Below are positions 23,971-33,110 of a DNA stretch of 64,000 nucleotides, piece by piece; the first letter of the stretch is position 1, and each line of letters starts with the position of its first letter. The stretch is from Paenibacillus tepidiphilus. Lineage in GTDB: Bacteria > Bacillota > Bacilli > Paenibacillales > Paenibacillaceae. The position numbers were made by a program, and so were the translations under genes. The notes under the pieces were generated by a model. That model saw only the letters and a program-made list of their open reading frames with translations, ran no database searches and was not told where the DNA came from. The stretch is from positions 62,001 through 126,000 of the forward strand of contig NZ_VWRQ01000010.1 in the NCBI RefSeq assembly GCF_008635795.1, in the 5' to 3' direction.

Positions 23971-25308
23971 TTGAGAAAATGGTCACTGACACTGGGGCTG
24001 CTCCTGTCGGCAACATCCGTACTGAGTGCCTGCGGCGGCGGAGAGAATGAAGATGCGGCTGCCGAGGGTACGGATAAAATCACCATTAAGCTGATGCACA
24101 GGTATCAGGAATCCAATATCGGCAAAAGTCCGGAGGACACGGCTGTGCTTGACGGACTGGCACGGTTCCGGGCGGATTACCCGGATGTGGAGATTGTGGA
24201 GGAGCAGCTGCAGAACGAGGATTATTCGATTAAGGCCCAGGCGCTCGCCGCAGCCGACGACATGCCCGATGTGTTCATCGTACCCGGCTCATGGATGACT
24301 AATTTTGTGAACAATGAAATCGTGTTGCCTTTGAATGCCGAGCTCGACAAGCGCCCGGAATGGCGGGATGGATACCGGGCAGGTACGCTGGATGCCGGAA
24401 CACGTGATGGCCAGGTGTACGGAATTCCGATTGCGGCCGGGCCGACGCATCTGATCTACTACAATGCGCAGATGTTCTCGGACATTGGCTACAGTGAGTT
24501 CCCTGCGACCTGGGAGGAGCTGATGGATGCGGGAGCCAAGCTGGCCGAGAAAGGGATCAACCTCTTCTCCTACGGCGATAAATCCAAAGGCTATGCCCTC
24601 TCCAGCTGGATCAGCGCATTGACTGACCGGGCAACCGGACCGGAATGGACCGACTCGATTCTTTCGGGCGGCGGAGCCAAATTCACTGACGAAGGCTTTG
24701 TGAAGGCCATCGGTATCATGAGCGATCTGGCCAAGGCCGGTTATCTGAACAAGGATCTGAACTCTGTGGATGCCGACGCTATGGTCAATTATTATTTTGA
24801 AGGCCGCTCGGCGGCATTTGCCAGCGGCATCTGGTCGGCAATGAACGTCGTGAACAATGCGCCTGAGGCGATTGCCGAAGCAACGCATGTCACGGTCTTT
24901 CCCGGAATCGAAGGTGGGCTTGGCAATCCGCTCAGTTCATCCGGAGGTGCGGGCGTCTATTACAGTGTCAATGCCGGTGTCGAAGCGGGCGATAAGCTGG
25001 AGGCGATCATGACCATGCTCGATTATATGACCGGTGCAGACAGTGCCAGGCTGATGGCGGAAGCCGGCGGCTTTCCGGCTTACGATCCGGGGGAGTTCGA
25101 CCGTGGGAAGCTGGACCGGGTAGCGCTTGAAGCTTATGAGGCCAGCGCCGCCGCCGACAGCACGAAGATCTTCGACCTGTGGTTCGACGCCTCGGTGGTG
25201 GAAGTGATCAACACCGAAATCCAAGGCGTAATGGCCGGCTCCCGGACGCCAGAGCAGCTGGCTGAGGAAACGCAGAAGGCGTACGAGACCTTTCTGGCCA
25301 AGCCGTAA
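23971..25308 (+). CDS. ABC importer solute-binding lipoprotein (CUT1 family)
   Basis: A 445-residue extracellular binding protein anchored by a lipobox (LSACGGG; Cys about residue 21). The mature part is a family 1 extracellular binding protein: ITIKLMHRYQESNIG, AQALAAADDMPDVFIVPGSW, and YGIPIAAGPTHLIYYNAQMF resemble sugar-binding MalE-like proteins. The TTG at 23971 is chosen over GTG 23962 because AAGGGAG sits eight bases before it and the signal peptide then starts MRKWSLTL. It is followed by two permeases; no ATPase is encoded here, so a shared MsmX-like ATPase is likely. The linked allantoinase suggests a ureide-type or other nitrogen-containing ligand, but CUT1 proteins usually bind sugars. 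Confidence 0.88.
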   Translation: MRKWSLTLGLLLSATSVLSACGGGENEDAAAEGTDKITIKLMHRYQESNIGKSPEDTAVLDGLARFRADYPDVEIVEEQLQNEDYSIKAQALAAADDMPDVFIVPGSWMTNFVNNEIVLPLNAELDKRPEWRDGYRAGTLDAGTRDGQVYGIPIAAGPTHLIYYNAQMFSDIGYSEFPATWEELMDAGAKLAEKGINLFSYGDKSKGYALSSWISALTDRATGPEWTDSILSGGGAKFTDEGFVKAIGIMSDLAKAGYLNKDLNSVDADAMVNYYFEGRSAAFASGIWSAMNVVNNAPEAIAEATHVTVFPGIEGGLGNPLSSSGGAGVYYSVNAGVEAGDKLEAIMTMLDYMTGADSARLMAEAGGFPAYDPGEFDRGKLDRVALEAYEASAAADSTKIFDLWFDASVVEVINTEIQGVMAGSRTPEQLAEETQKAYETFLAKP

Positions 25309-25379
25309 TCCGGAGTAAGAAGAGCCCCTGGCTCTGGTATCCGGCGGCCTGCACACATACTACAAGAAGGGGTGAGATA

Positions 25380-26276
25380 ATGGGCAAAGCGCTTCGCCCG
25401 AAGGGATGGGTGCTTCTGGCCTATCTGCTTCCGGGTCTGGTCCTGTATTCCTTTGTCGTGCTGATTCCCATACTTGCCGCTTTCCGTTACAGCTTCTTCT
25501 CCTGGACAGGAGGGCCCAAGAAGCAGTTCATCGGCTGGGAGAACTATGCGGAGATTATGCGGGATGAGGTATTCTGGCGTTCATTTCTGAACAATGTGCT
25601 GATGACAGGTTACGGGCTGATCGGTCAGGTAGGGCTGGCCTTTGTGTTCGCCCTGCTGCTGATGTCCAAATTGGTGAAGTGGAAAGGGCTGCACCGGACG
25701 ATGAGTTATTTTCCGTCCACGCTGGCACCGGTCATTATCGCCTTTCTGTGGATGCTGATTTACAACTATAACTATGGAATGCTGAATAGCGGCCTGAAGG
25801 GGCTGGGTCTTGGCAGCCTGGTGCAGTCGTGGCTGGATTTGACGGGACCGATTGTGCTCCTGGTGTCCATTCCGCTGTCCTGGCAAAATATCGGCTTCTT
25901 CACACTGCTGATGCTGGCGGGTCTGTCCTCCATCAACAAGGAAGTGCTGGAGGTTGCCGAGCTTGACGGGGCTACAGGCGTGCGCAAGGCCTGGTATGTG
26001 ATCATCCCGCTCGCCAAGCCGACGCTGATCGTCGCTTCCCTGCTCTGCATTGCTAACAATATGCGCGGCTTCGAGCATGTGTATGCGCTGACCGGAGGCG
26101 GTCCGGGCAACGCTTCCTCTGTTATGGCTCTATACGCATACCAAAGCTCGTTCCTGCGCTTCCGCTACGGCTACGGCTCGGCGCTTGCGATAGCCATTAT
26201 TACGCTGACCATGCTGATCATTTGGCTCTCTACACTGGGGCTGAGGCGGCGGAACCAAGAAGGAGGCGTTTATTGA
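25380..26276 (+). CDS. ABC importer permease (MalF-type)
   Basis: A 298-residue inner-membrane permease with six helices. The EAA loop is seen as EVAELDGATGVRKAWYVIIPLAKPT, the ATPase docking site. The start MGKALRPKGWVLLAYLLPGLVLYSFVVLIPI is typical of the CUT1 MalF/UgpA type. AAGGGGTG before the ATG. The stop overlaps the next start (TGATG). Confidence 0.95.
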   Translation: MGKALRPKGWVLLAYLLPGLVLYSFVVLIPILAAFRYSFFSWTGGPKKQFIGWENYAEIMRDEVFWRSFLNNVLMTGYGLIGQVGLAFVFALLLMSKLVKWKGLHRTMSYFPSTLAPVIIAFLWMLIYNYNYGMLNSGLKGLGLGSLVQSWLDLTGPIVLLVSIPLSWQNIGFFTLLMLAGLSSINKEVLEVAELDGATGVRKAWYVIIPLAKPTLIVASLLCIANNMRGFEHVYALTGGGPGNASSVMALYAYQSSFLRFRYGYGSALAIAIITLTMLIIWLSTLGLRRRNQEGGVY

Positions 26277-27145
26277 TGGAAATGCCGCTGGAACTCAAGG
26301 CGCAGCACAGTGCACGGCGGATTCTTCTGCATCCGGCCAAGCTTGCGGTGAACGCGCTGATGCTGCTGTTTACCGCAAGCTGCATTTTTCCGCTGCTGTG
26401 GATCGGTTATTCCTCGCTGAAGACACAGGCTGAATTCGCCAACAATATTCTCAGCCTGCCGCAAGCACCGCAATTCGGGAACTATCTGGAAGCGATCAGG
26501 CTGACGAACATGCTCCAGCTGTCCTGGAACAGCGCCAGAGTAACGGTGTTGTCGGTCATCGGGATTACGGCGATTGCTTTCGTAACGGGATATATTACGG
26601 CCCGGATAGATTTCAGAGGGAAAAAAGCTATGCTCTTCTATTACCTCTTCGGCATGCTGGTGCCGATTCATGCCCTCCTTGTTCCCATCTATCTGCTGTT
26701 TAAGAATCTGGGCCTTGCCGACGAATGGTATACCCTGATCATTCCTTACATTGCCTTTAACCTGTCGCTGCCGATTATGCTGGTCAGCAGCTATGTCACG
26801 GGCATCCCGCGGGAAATGGAAGAGGCTGCGGCGATTGACGGGCTTAGCTTCAGCGCAACCATGTTCCGCATCATTCTCCCGATGGCTATTCCGGTGCTGA
26901 CCACGGTTGCCATCCTGCAGTTTTTCTCCTGCTGGAATGAATTCTCGTTCGCACTGGTGCTGCTCAAGGATGAAGCGCTGCGCACGGTTCCGCTTGGAAT
27001 GTCCTATTTCAAATCGCAGCACAGCACGGACTATCCGCAGCTGATGGCCGGTATGATTCTGTCGATGCTTCCCGTTACCGTCATTTATTTCGCCTTTAGT
27101 TCACGTATCATCGCCGGCGTGATGTCCGGCGCCGTCAAGGGTTAA
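26276..27145 (+). CDS. ABC importer permease (MalG-type)
   Basis: A 289-residue permease with six helices and the EAA loop EMEEAAAIDGLSFSATMFRIILPMAIPV. It ends in GVMSGAVKG, the typical MalG/UgpE C terminus. GGAGG lies ten bases upstream of the ATG at 26276, which shares a base with the previous stop codon. It completes the membrane part of the importer; the following hydrolase gene is 46 bases away. Confidence 0.95.
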   Translation: MEMPLELKAQHSARRILLHPAKLAVNALMLLFTASCIFPLLWIGYSSLKTQAEFANNILSLPQAPQFGNYLEAIRLTNMLQLSWNSARVTVLSVIGITAIAFVTGYITARIDFRGKKAMLFYYLFGMLVPIHALLVPIYLLFKNLGLADEWYTLIIPYIAFNLSLPIMLVSSYVTGIPREMEEAAAIDGLSFSATMFRIILPMAIPVLTTVAILQFFSCWNEFSFALVLLKDEALRTVPLGMSYFKSQHSTDYPQLMAGMILSMLPVTVIYFAFSSRIIAGVMSGAVKG

Positions 27146-27191
27146 AATCTGCCCGCGCCTAATTAACTTAACTGCCAATGGAGGGAATAAC

Positions 27192-28244
27192 ATGTTCAAT
27201 TATGCCCAAAATCAGGAGCCGCTGCCGCCGCGCACGCCGGACCGTTCCAAATGGACCGAATCGTTCTACCGCAGGTCAATGGAGCTGCCCGATGAGCTGC
27301 TGATCGGGGCTATCGACAGCCATGTGCACGCCGGTCCTGTCCTGAATTCCAATCCAGGGCACCTCGATCCGCTGCAGGTCGCCCAGGAAGCCGCGGCTGC
27401 CGGCATGAAAAGCATCGTCTATTATGATGTGTTCGGCTGGGCCTCGGGTATGGCCTGGGTTGTAAACCGTCATGTGCCGGGCATTCACACCTACGGAGGT
27501 TATCTGATGAACTCCTGCCACGGCGGCATGAATCCGCGTTCGGTGCGGACGGCGCTGCACCTGGAGGAGGGCTGCCGCTTCATCAGCTTCGGCTCACACT
27601 GTACCCGGCACTCTGCCGAGCGGGAGTCAACGCTGATTGACGGGAAGCTGGTGCCGTTCAAGGATGCCTTTCCGAAGTTCGCCGAGAAGGAGCTGCCTGT
27701 GGCGACCTTCATCCCGCTGGAAGGTCCGGTGCCGGAGGAACTGGACGAGATTCTGACCATGGTGGCCGAGCATCCGGAGGTCTATCTGAACACCGGGCAT
27801 GTCTCGGTGCCGGAAGCGCTGCGCCTGCTCGATCTGGCTGAGCAGTATGGCATAGCCAAGGTGCTGATTGCCCATCCTGTGCGTGGCCAGATGACCGTCG
27901 AGCAGCAGAAGTCGGCTGCGGCACGCGGCGCGTTCCTCGAAGCCTGCCTTGTGGACTGGCTGTATCCCGATGTGCCCCGGACACACTATTACGTGGAGAA
28001 GGACTATATGGACATGGGGGCGGAGCTCGGCCGGTTCTCGAATGCGACCCAGTGGATGCGGACCATCCGCGAGGTCGGGATCGACCAGTTCGTACTGGGC
28101 ACCGATTACGGCATCCGGGCGGCGCCGTCGCCGGTTCAGGGCATGCGGACGATGATTGCCTCCCTGCTGGATTACCAGTTCGCTCCGGACGATATCTACA
28201 AAATGGTTGCCACCAACCCGGCCCGGCTGATCGGCATAGACTAA
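27192..28244 (+). CDS. DUF6282-type amidohydrolase-fold protein
   Basis: A 350-residue predicted metal-dependent hydrolase. Metal ligands are seen as IDSHVHAGPV near residue 42, GHVSVPEALRLLDLAEQYGI, the VLIAHPVRGQMT strand, and a final Asp in FVLGTDYGIRAAPSPVQGM. This is the TIM-barrel amidohydrolase pattern of the DUF6282 group. GAGGGAATAAC precedes the ATG. It lies between an importer and allantoinase, so the imported compound is probably its substrate or leads to it. The reaction is unknown. Confidence 0.8.
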   Translation: MFNYAQNQEPLPPRTPDRSKWTESFYRRSMELPDELLIGAIDSHVHAGPVLNSNPGHLDPLQVAQEAAAAGMKSIVYYDVFGWASGMAWVVNRHVPGIHTYGGYLMNSCHGGMNPRSVRTALHLEEGCRFISFGSHCTRHSAERESTLIDGKLVPFKDAFPKFAEKELPVATFIPLEGPVPEELDEILTMVAEHPEVYLNTGHVSVPEALRLLDLAEQYGIAKVLIAHPVRGQMTVEQQKSAAARGAFLEACLVDWLYPDVPRTHYYVEKDYMDMGAELGRFSNATQWMRTIREVGIDQFVLGTDYGIRAAPSPVQGMRTMIASLLDYQFAPDDIYKMVATNPARLIGID

Positions 28245-28299
28245 CAATTCGCGGGCGGGTTAGCTTATCGGCACTTAAGCTTGATAGAGGAGGGATGGC

Positions 28300-29700
28300 A
28301 TGGCAGCTGCGTCACCGTATGATTTGGTTGTATCCGGCGGGTATATCGTTACGGAGACCGCCGTGGAACGCAAGGATCTGGGGATTGTGAACGGAACGGT
28401 GGTGGACATAGCCGCCGGGATTGATCCGGCCGGCGCCGAGGTGCTTGATGCCACCGGTCTGACGGTAATGCCGGGCGTGATCGATGCGCATGTGCATTTC
28501 AATGAGCCGGGACTGGGCTCGTGGGAAGGGTTCCGGACCGGCTCGGCGGCTCTGGCTGCCGGAGGCGGAACCTGCTTTCTGGATATGCCGCTCAACGGCA
28601 TTCCCCCTACGGTTACTGCTGAGGCGCTCCGGCTGAAGAGAGACTGCGCGGCGGGTTCGGCCTATACCGATTACGGCTTCTGGGGCGGGCTGATGCCGGG
28701 CCATCTGCAGGAGCTGCCGCTGCTCGCCGAGGCGGGGGTCATCGGGTTCAAAGCCTTTATGTCCTCCCCGGGGGACGATCACAAGGATGCGTTCCGCCGG
28801 TCGGACGACGACACGCTCCGTGAAGGAATGCGCATCATTGCCGAGACGGGCAAGGTGCTCGCGCTTCATGCCGAGCATGAGCCAGCCGTCTCCCGGCTCA
28901 CCCGGGAGGCTCTCCGCCGGGGGGAGACCGGCGCAGAAGCCTACACCGCCTCGCGTCCGGTTGGGGCGGAAGTGGAGGCGGTGGAGACGGCGCTTCGCCT
29001 TGCCGCAGAGAGCGGCTGCCGGCTGCATTTCGTACACATCAGCAGCGCCGCTGCTGCGGGGCGCATCCGCGAGGCGCGGAGAGCGGGGCTGGATGTTACG
29101 CTGGAGACCTGCCCGCATTATCTGTGCCTGACCGACAAGGACCTGGCGGCCATGGGCGCAGTGGCTAAATGCGCCCCTCCGCTGCGGGGAGCCGGGGAGC
29201 AGGCGATGCTCTGGAGCATTTTGCGGGAGGGATGGTTCGATCTGCTGGCCTCGGATCATTCGCCCTGTCCCCCGGAGCTCAAGGCAGGTCCGGACCTGTT
29301 CACTGCCTGGGGCGGCATCTCGGGCGTGCAAAGCACCCTGGAGCTGATGCTGGATGAGGGGCATTTGAAACGGGGGATTCCGCTGCCGCAGCTGGCGCGG
29401 CTGCTGTCCGGAGCCCCCGCCGAACGCTTCGGGCTTGCGCCTGCCAAGGGCAGCATTGCGCCGGGCTGCGACGCCGATCTCGCACTGGTTGACCTTGGAG
29501 CCGGCTATACGCTCCAGACATCCGATCTCTATCAGCGGCATCCGAACTCGCCGTATGTTGGACGTACCTTCGGCTGCAGAGTGGAGAAGACGCTGCTGCG
29601 GGGCCGTGTCGTCTATAGCCGCGGCGAAGGGCTTCTTCATCATCCGGCCGGATTGGAATGCTCGCCCGTCTATCCGGGAGCGGTCAATATCAGAATGTAG
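28300..29700 (+). CDS. allB: allantoinase
   Basis: A 466-residue dihydroorotase-like amidohydrolase that opens the hydantoin ring of allantoin to allantoate. Seen: metal ligands in DAHVHFNEPG, the carboxylated Lys in GFKAFMSS, histidines in LHAEHE and HFVHISSA, and the allantoinase-typical SDHSPCPPELK. A C-terminal GRVVYSRGEG strand closes the beta-sandwich. GAGGAGGGATGGC precedes the ATG. Other hydantoinases or dihydropyrimidinases are less likely because of the SPCPPE motif. No other allantoin-pathway enzyme is in the window. Confidence 0.9.
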   Translation: MAAASPYDLVVSGGYIVTETAVERKDLGIVNGTVVDIAAGIDPAGAEVLDATGLTVMPGVIDAHVHFNEPGLGSWEGFRTGSAALAAGGGTCFLDMPLNGIPPTVTAEALRLKRDCAAGSAYTDYGFWGGLMPGHLQELPLLAEAGVIGFKAFMSSPGDDHKDAFRRSDDDTLREGMRIIAETGKVLALHAEHEPAVSRLTREALRRGETGAEAYTASRPVGAEVEAVETALRLAAESGCRLHFVHISSAAAAGRIREARRAGLDVTLETCPHYLCLTDKDLAAMGAVAKCAPPLRGAGEQAMLWSILREGWFDLLASDHSPCPPELKAGPDLFTAWGGISGVQSTLELMLDEGHLKRGIPLPQLARLLSGAPAERFGLAPAKGSIAPGCDADLALVDLGAGYTLQTSDLYQRHPNSPYVGRTFGCRVEKTLLRGRVVYSRGEGLLHHPAGLECSPVYPGAVNIRM

Positions 29701-29788
29701 CTGCGGTGCCACTACCGATCTACCGCTACCGATCTCGTGCTTCCGATCTACCTCTACCCGTGCGGCTTCATTCCAAGGAGGGATAACG

Positions 29789-30190
29789 ATGATAACGGCA
29801 TCAGCCGGCAGATTGTCCGCCGTACAAGAAGACTTCCTGTTGTTCGTCCAAGGAATCTCCCGCGAGCAGATGCGGCAATACGTCGACCGCTATCTCGGCG
29901 GCCTGCTGGCGGGAGACGCCTGCGATCCGGAGCTGCTGCTTACGCTGGAGACCTTCGTATCCTGCAGCGGCCAGATGAATGAAATGTCCGCAAGGCTGTA
30001 TATTCACCGCAACACGGCAGCGTATCGCCTGGAGAAGCTGGAGCGGCTGCTCGGCATGCCGCTCCGGGAAGCCGAGAACCTGCTGCTGCTGAGCCTGGTC
30101 TTCCTGTTTCGCAGGCTGCTGGAGCCGGGGGAGACGGCTCTAGGTGAGCGGCCGCAGGGAAGCGTGAAGCCGGGGGCAGCCCGGCGATAA
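29789..30190 (+). CDS. PucR-type C-terminal HTH protein without sensory domain
   Basis: A 133-residue protein that carries only the PucR C-terminal helix-turn-helix (ETFVSCSGQMNEMSARLYIHRNTAAYRLEKLERLLGMPLREAENLLLL). Full PucR purine-catabolism activators are about 500-530 residues with an N-terminal sensory domain that is absent here. AAGGAGGG at the right distance before the ATG at 29789 shows it is a real short gene rather than the tail of a longer frame. It lies 88 bases downstream of allB in the same direction and probably regulates it. Confidence 0.78.
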   Translation: MITASAGRLSAVQEDFLLFVQGISREQMRQYVDRYLGGLLAGDACDPELLLTLETFVSCSGQMNEMSARLYIHRNTAAYRLEKLERLLGMPLREAENLLLLSLVFLFRRLLEPGETALGERPQGSVKPGAARR

Positions 30191-30198
30191 GGCACCGT

Positions 30199-30246
30199 AA
30201 GCCCGCCATTCAGATCTCAGCTCTGGATGGCGGGCTTGATTTGTTT
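30199..30246 (+). terminator. terminator of the importer-allantoinase operon
   Basis: AAGCCCGCCATTCAG and CTGGATGGCGGGCTT form a 15-bp stem with one G-T pair; GATTTGTTT follows. Confidence 0.8.
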
Positions 30247-30323
30247 AGACCGAAGCCCCTATATAATATTGTTCCTTGACTGTGCCCCAAGGGCATGGGC
30301 TATGCTCTTCTTGAGGTGATGAA

Positions 30324-31214
30324 ATGCGCGTTACGATTGGACAATTCGCACAATTACACCGGGTCTCCAAGAAGACGCTAAGGCATTATAAAGAAATCGG
30401 TCTCCTGGTCCCGGCAGAGACGGATTCCGGTAACGGCTATTCATTCTATAAAGAGGCGCAGCATGAGCGGATGCGGCACATCCTGTATCTGCGCAGGCTG
30501 CGCTTTTCCCTGGAGGATATCAGGGTAATGCTCGATGCCGGCGCGGAGCAATGGATTGAGCCTGTCCAGATGCAGCTTGCCGCACTGCAGGCTGAAAAGC
30601 AGCTGCTGCATGAGATCAGAAGCGAACTGCATGCGCTGCAGGCGCGAGTCGGAGCTGGGCAGGAGCCCTATGTTCCCATATCGGCATCGGTTCCGCCTGC
30701 CATAGTCTACCGCGCGGATACCTTCGAGCTTAGGCAGCCTCTGTTCGTTGTCGGCCGGGCAGCGCGTGTGCCGTATGCCAAGCAAGCGGAGAAGCAGCGG
30801 CTAATCGACGAGCTCATCGGCAATTTCTTCGGCAACGAAGAGGCCGGCTTGATTGCCAATCCTGCCGTTCCGGCGGTAAATCTCGGTCTGGTATGTGAAT
30901 GTGAAGCGGATTTGAGCTCAGGCACCTACTTGATGGGTGTGCAGGTGAGGGCTCCCGGCGAAATTCCCGAGGGCATGCGCGGCTATACGCTCCCGGCGGG
31001 CTTATATGCGAGGGTGAGCTTTCGGGCCGGGGACCGGGAGACCCTCACGGGAGCTGCGCTTGAAGGGGCGTACGGCTATTTGTACGACGAATGGCTGCCG
31101 CAATCACCGTATGCTCCGGCAGAGACGCTGACGGCCGAGATATACCGGGAGGAGCGGATGGAGCTTCCCGTCAATCCGGAGATGGAACTGTGGCATCTGC
31201 TGCAGCGCGGGTGA
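30324..31214 (+). CDS. MerR family regulator with effector-binding domain
   Basis: A 296-residue regulator. The N-terminal MerR winged helix (IGQFAQLHRVSKKTLRHYKEIGLLVPAETDSGNGYSFY) is followed by a coiled-coil dimerisation helix (about 80-112) and a C-terminal GyrI-like/AraC effector-binding domain (about 130-290), as in BmrR-type multidrug sensors. The ATG has AGGTG six bases upstream. It may control the acetyltransferase directly downstream (41 bases). The ligand is unknown. Confidence 0.9.
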   Translation: MRVTIGQFAQLHRVSKKTLRHYKEIGLLVPAETDSGNGYSFYKEAQHERMRHILYLRRLRFSLEDIRVMLDAGAEQWIEPVQMQLAALQAEKQLLHEIRSELHALQARVGAGQEPYVPISASVPPAIVYRADTFELRQPLFVVGRAARVPYAKQAEKQRLIDELIGNFFGNEEAGLIANPAVPAVNLGLVCECEADLSSGTYLMGVQVRAPGEIPEGMRGYTLPAGLYARVSFRAGDRETLTGAALEGAYGYLYDEWLPQSPYAPAETLTAEIYREERMELPVNPEMELWHLLQRG

Positions 31215-31255
31215 AACGCTAATCGTGACCATTTGCATATCAGGAGGAACAAAAG

Positions 31256-31792
31256 ATGCTGAGAGCCAGTACGTTGACCAGTGAACGCCTGGACTACCAA
31301 CCCTTGCGGCGGGAAGATCTGGAGACCTATGTGCGCCTGCGCAATGAAGCTTCTTACCGGCAGTGGTTCTATTTCCAGGACCCGCCGACCCTGGAGTCAG
31401 CCGCACGGGAAATCGAGGAGATGCAGGAGAAGAGCAGGCGGGAAATCCATCTGCTCCGTGAAGCTTTTGACTCCGGGGTGTATTTGAAAGAGACAGGAGA
31501 ACTGATCGGTACGGTATCGCTGAACAAATTTCATGGACCGGAAGAAGAGCTGGAGCATGTGGAGATCGGATACGGCATAGGCGAAGCTTATCAATGCAGG
31601 GGATATGCTACCGAAGCGGCAATTGCGGCAGTACGCTGGGGGCTGATGAGGCTGCGCGAGCTTGGAGCAGAGCCTATCCTTACCGGCAGTGCGGAGCATG
31701 AGAACCGGGCTTCCCGGAGGGTCCTCGAGAAATCCGGATTTACCTTTGTATGCGCCAAGCAATATGTAAGTATGTACCAAGTTATCGGATAG
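31256..31792 (+). CDS. GNAT acetyltransferase (RimJ/RimL-like)
   Basis: A 178-residue transferase with the RimJ/L pattern: LTSERLDYQPLRREDLETYVRLRN at the start, EIGYGIGEAYQCRGYATEAAIAAVRW containing the acetyl-CoA loop QCRGYA, and ENRASRRVLEKSGF. GGAGG precedes the ATG. A hairpin follows the stop. The target, protein or small molecule, is unknown. Confidence 0.92.
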   Translation: MLRASTLTSERLDYQPLRREDLETYVRLRNEASYRQWFYFQDPPTLESAAREIEEMQEKSRREIHLLREAFDSGVYLKETGELIGTVSLNKFHGPEEELEHVEIGYGIGEAYQCRGYATEAAIAAVRWGLMRLRELGAEPILTGSAEHENRASRRVLEKSGFTFVCAKQYVSMYQVIG

Positions 31793-31811
31793 AAGCGGTT
31801 CGGATAGGGAG

Positions 31812-31833
31812 GCGGTCCCCATGCGGGGACCGC
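31812..31833. terminator. hairpin between convergent genes
   Basis: GCGGTCCCC-ATGC-GGGGACCGC is a perfect 9-bp stem with a tetraloop but no T-run. Confidence 0.55.
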
Positions 31834-31841
31834 TTGCCCGA

Positions 31842-32066
31842 TTACTGCACGAACACTGCAAATTTCTGCAGCTCCGCCGGAACGGCGGTGCTGCCCAGTA
31901 TGGCTTCCACGGCGTTCCAGGCTTCGCTGAAGTCGGTTCCGCTGTAACAGGTGCGCTGGCGCACCGGACCGGACATCGACATATCGAAGACGATAAATTC
32001 CCCCGCCTCCTCAGCGACTCTGAAGCTGACCACGCGGGTTTGTTTTTGTAAACGAAGCTCTTGCAT
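31842..32066 (-). CDS. small conserved-looking hypothetical protein
   Basis: A 74-residue protein (MQELRLQKQTRVVSFRVAEEAGEFIVFDMSMSG...) preceded by a strong GAGGAGGG site. A beta-rich N-terminal half and one helix at the end are suggested. No family recognised. It lies convergent to the acetyltransferase gene and divergent from fur. Confidence 0.65.
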   Translation of the reverse strand: MQELRLQKQTRVVSFRVAEEAGEFIVFDMSMSGPVRQRTCYSGTDFSEAWNAVEAILGSTAVPAELQKFAVFVQ

Positions 32067-32395
32067 AGGTGTCCCTCCTCGCGGCTTAAGGCCCGGGATG
32101 AACCTGCGGCGAACAGATGGTTTCTATTAATAGTATAATAGTGGAGCTTACCCACAGGTTCCTGGCCTTTTGGAGCAGTATACCGCGTGGCTGGCGGGGG
32201 GCGCTATGAGACGGGTCATGCTGTTTATCTTCATTTTTACGTGTTCCGCATCTGCCTAAAAGCGTTTGACTTCTCAAAGCGACTCCACCTATAATGGAGG
32301 GAGCGGTTTTGTGCGGGAGGTTGGATTGTCCTTGCTGAAAGGACAGAATTCCGTTTTTCGCATACGGTGCGGGAAGTTGTGAAGGGGGGAGACAG
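32067..32395. other. 329-base region between the small hypothetical gene and fur
   Basis: It contains the fur promoter (32266-32295); no gene seen on either strand. I found no clear Fur box or PerR box near the promoter. Confidence 0.5.
32266..32295 (+). promoter_or_regulatory. fur promoter
   Basis: TTGACT and TATAAT with 18-base spacing, about 100 bases upstream of the GTG start. Confidence 0.65.
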
Positions 32396-32863
32396 GTGGA
32401 AGCCCGGATAGACAAAATCAAGCAGCAGCTGCAATCCCAAGGGTATAAGCTGACGCCCCAGCGCGAAGCAACCTTGCGGGTATTGCTGGAGAACGAAGAG
32501 GATCATTTAAGCGCCGAAGATGTATTTATGCTTGTAAAAGAAAAGGCCCCCGAGATTGGTCTCGCCACGGTGTACCGGACCTTGGAACTGCTTAGCGAGC
32601 TGCATGTTGTGGAGAAAATCAACTTCGGCGACGGCGTTGCCCGTTATGATCTGCGGACGGATACCGCGAAGCATCATCATCATCATTTGATCTGCGTACA
32701 ATGCGGCACTATGGATGAGATCCGTGAGGATTGGCTCGGGCCGCTCGAAGAGCGTCTGGAGCAGGAATTTAATTTTACGGTGCTGGATCACAGACTGGAT
32801 TTTCACGGCATATGCCACCGTTGCAAGGATAAGAACAGCGCGGAAGGCCAGTCGCCGGAATAA
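32396..32863 (+). CDS. fur: ferric uptake regulator Fur
   Basis: A 155-residue iron-responsive repressor. The N-terminal winged helix (GYKLTPQREATLRVLLEN...GLATVYRTLELLSELHVV) is followed by the regulatory HHHHHLICVQCG and DFHGICHRCKDK with two zinc CXXC pairs. Its length and position (fur-yqzK-xerD, as in B. subtilis) favour Fur over PerR and Zur. The start is GTG at 32396 with GGGGGGAG upstream. It probably acts on the Fur box at 50537. Confidence 0.93.
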   Translation: MEARIDKIKQQLQSQGYKLTPQREATLRVLLENEEDHLSAEDVFMLVKEKAPEIGLATVYRTLELLSELHVVEKINFGDGVARYDLRTDTAKHHHHHLICVQCGTMDEIREDWLGPLEERLEQEFNFTVLDHRLDFHGICHRCKDKNSAEGQSPE

Positions 32864-32890
32864 GCGCACTATTTATAGGATAACCGCACT

Positions 32891-32925
32891 AACTCTCCCC
32901 GGCCGTATGCCGGAGGGAGTTTTTT
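32891..32925 (+). terminator. fur terminator
   Basis: ACTCTCCCCGGC and GCCGGAGGGAGT pair with one mismatch, followed by TTTTTT. Confidence 0.85.
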
Positions 32926-32951
32926 AACGGATCAGAAAGCATAGATGACCG

Positions 32952-32985
32952 GCTGCCGTCCTGAGAAGGGCGGCACAGCTTTTTT
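32952..32985 (+). terminator. second terminator-like hairpin after fur
   Basis: GCTGCCGTCC and GGGCGGCACAGC pair imperfectly, followed by TTTTTT. Tandem with the one 27 bases upstream. Confidence 0.5.
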
Positions 32986-33110
32986 CTGTACCAGATACGC
33001 TGCTTAAGTCTCATACATATCTGATTTCCCCTGGGCATATCGTGTAGGACGGGTCACATGCTGCAGAAGCGCTGCTTGTACACCTATATGATAAACGGGG
33101 AGGTCCTGCC

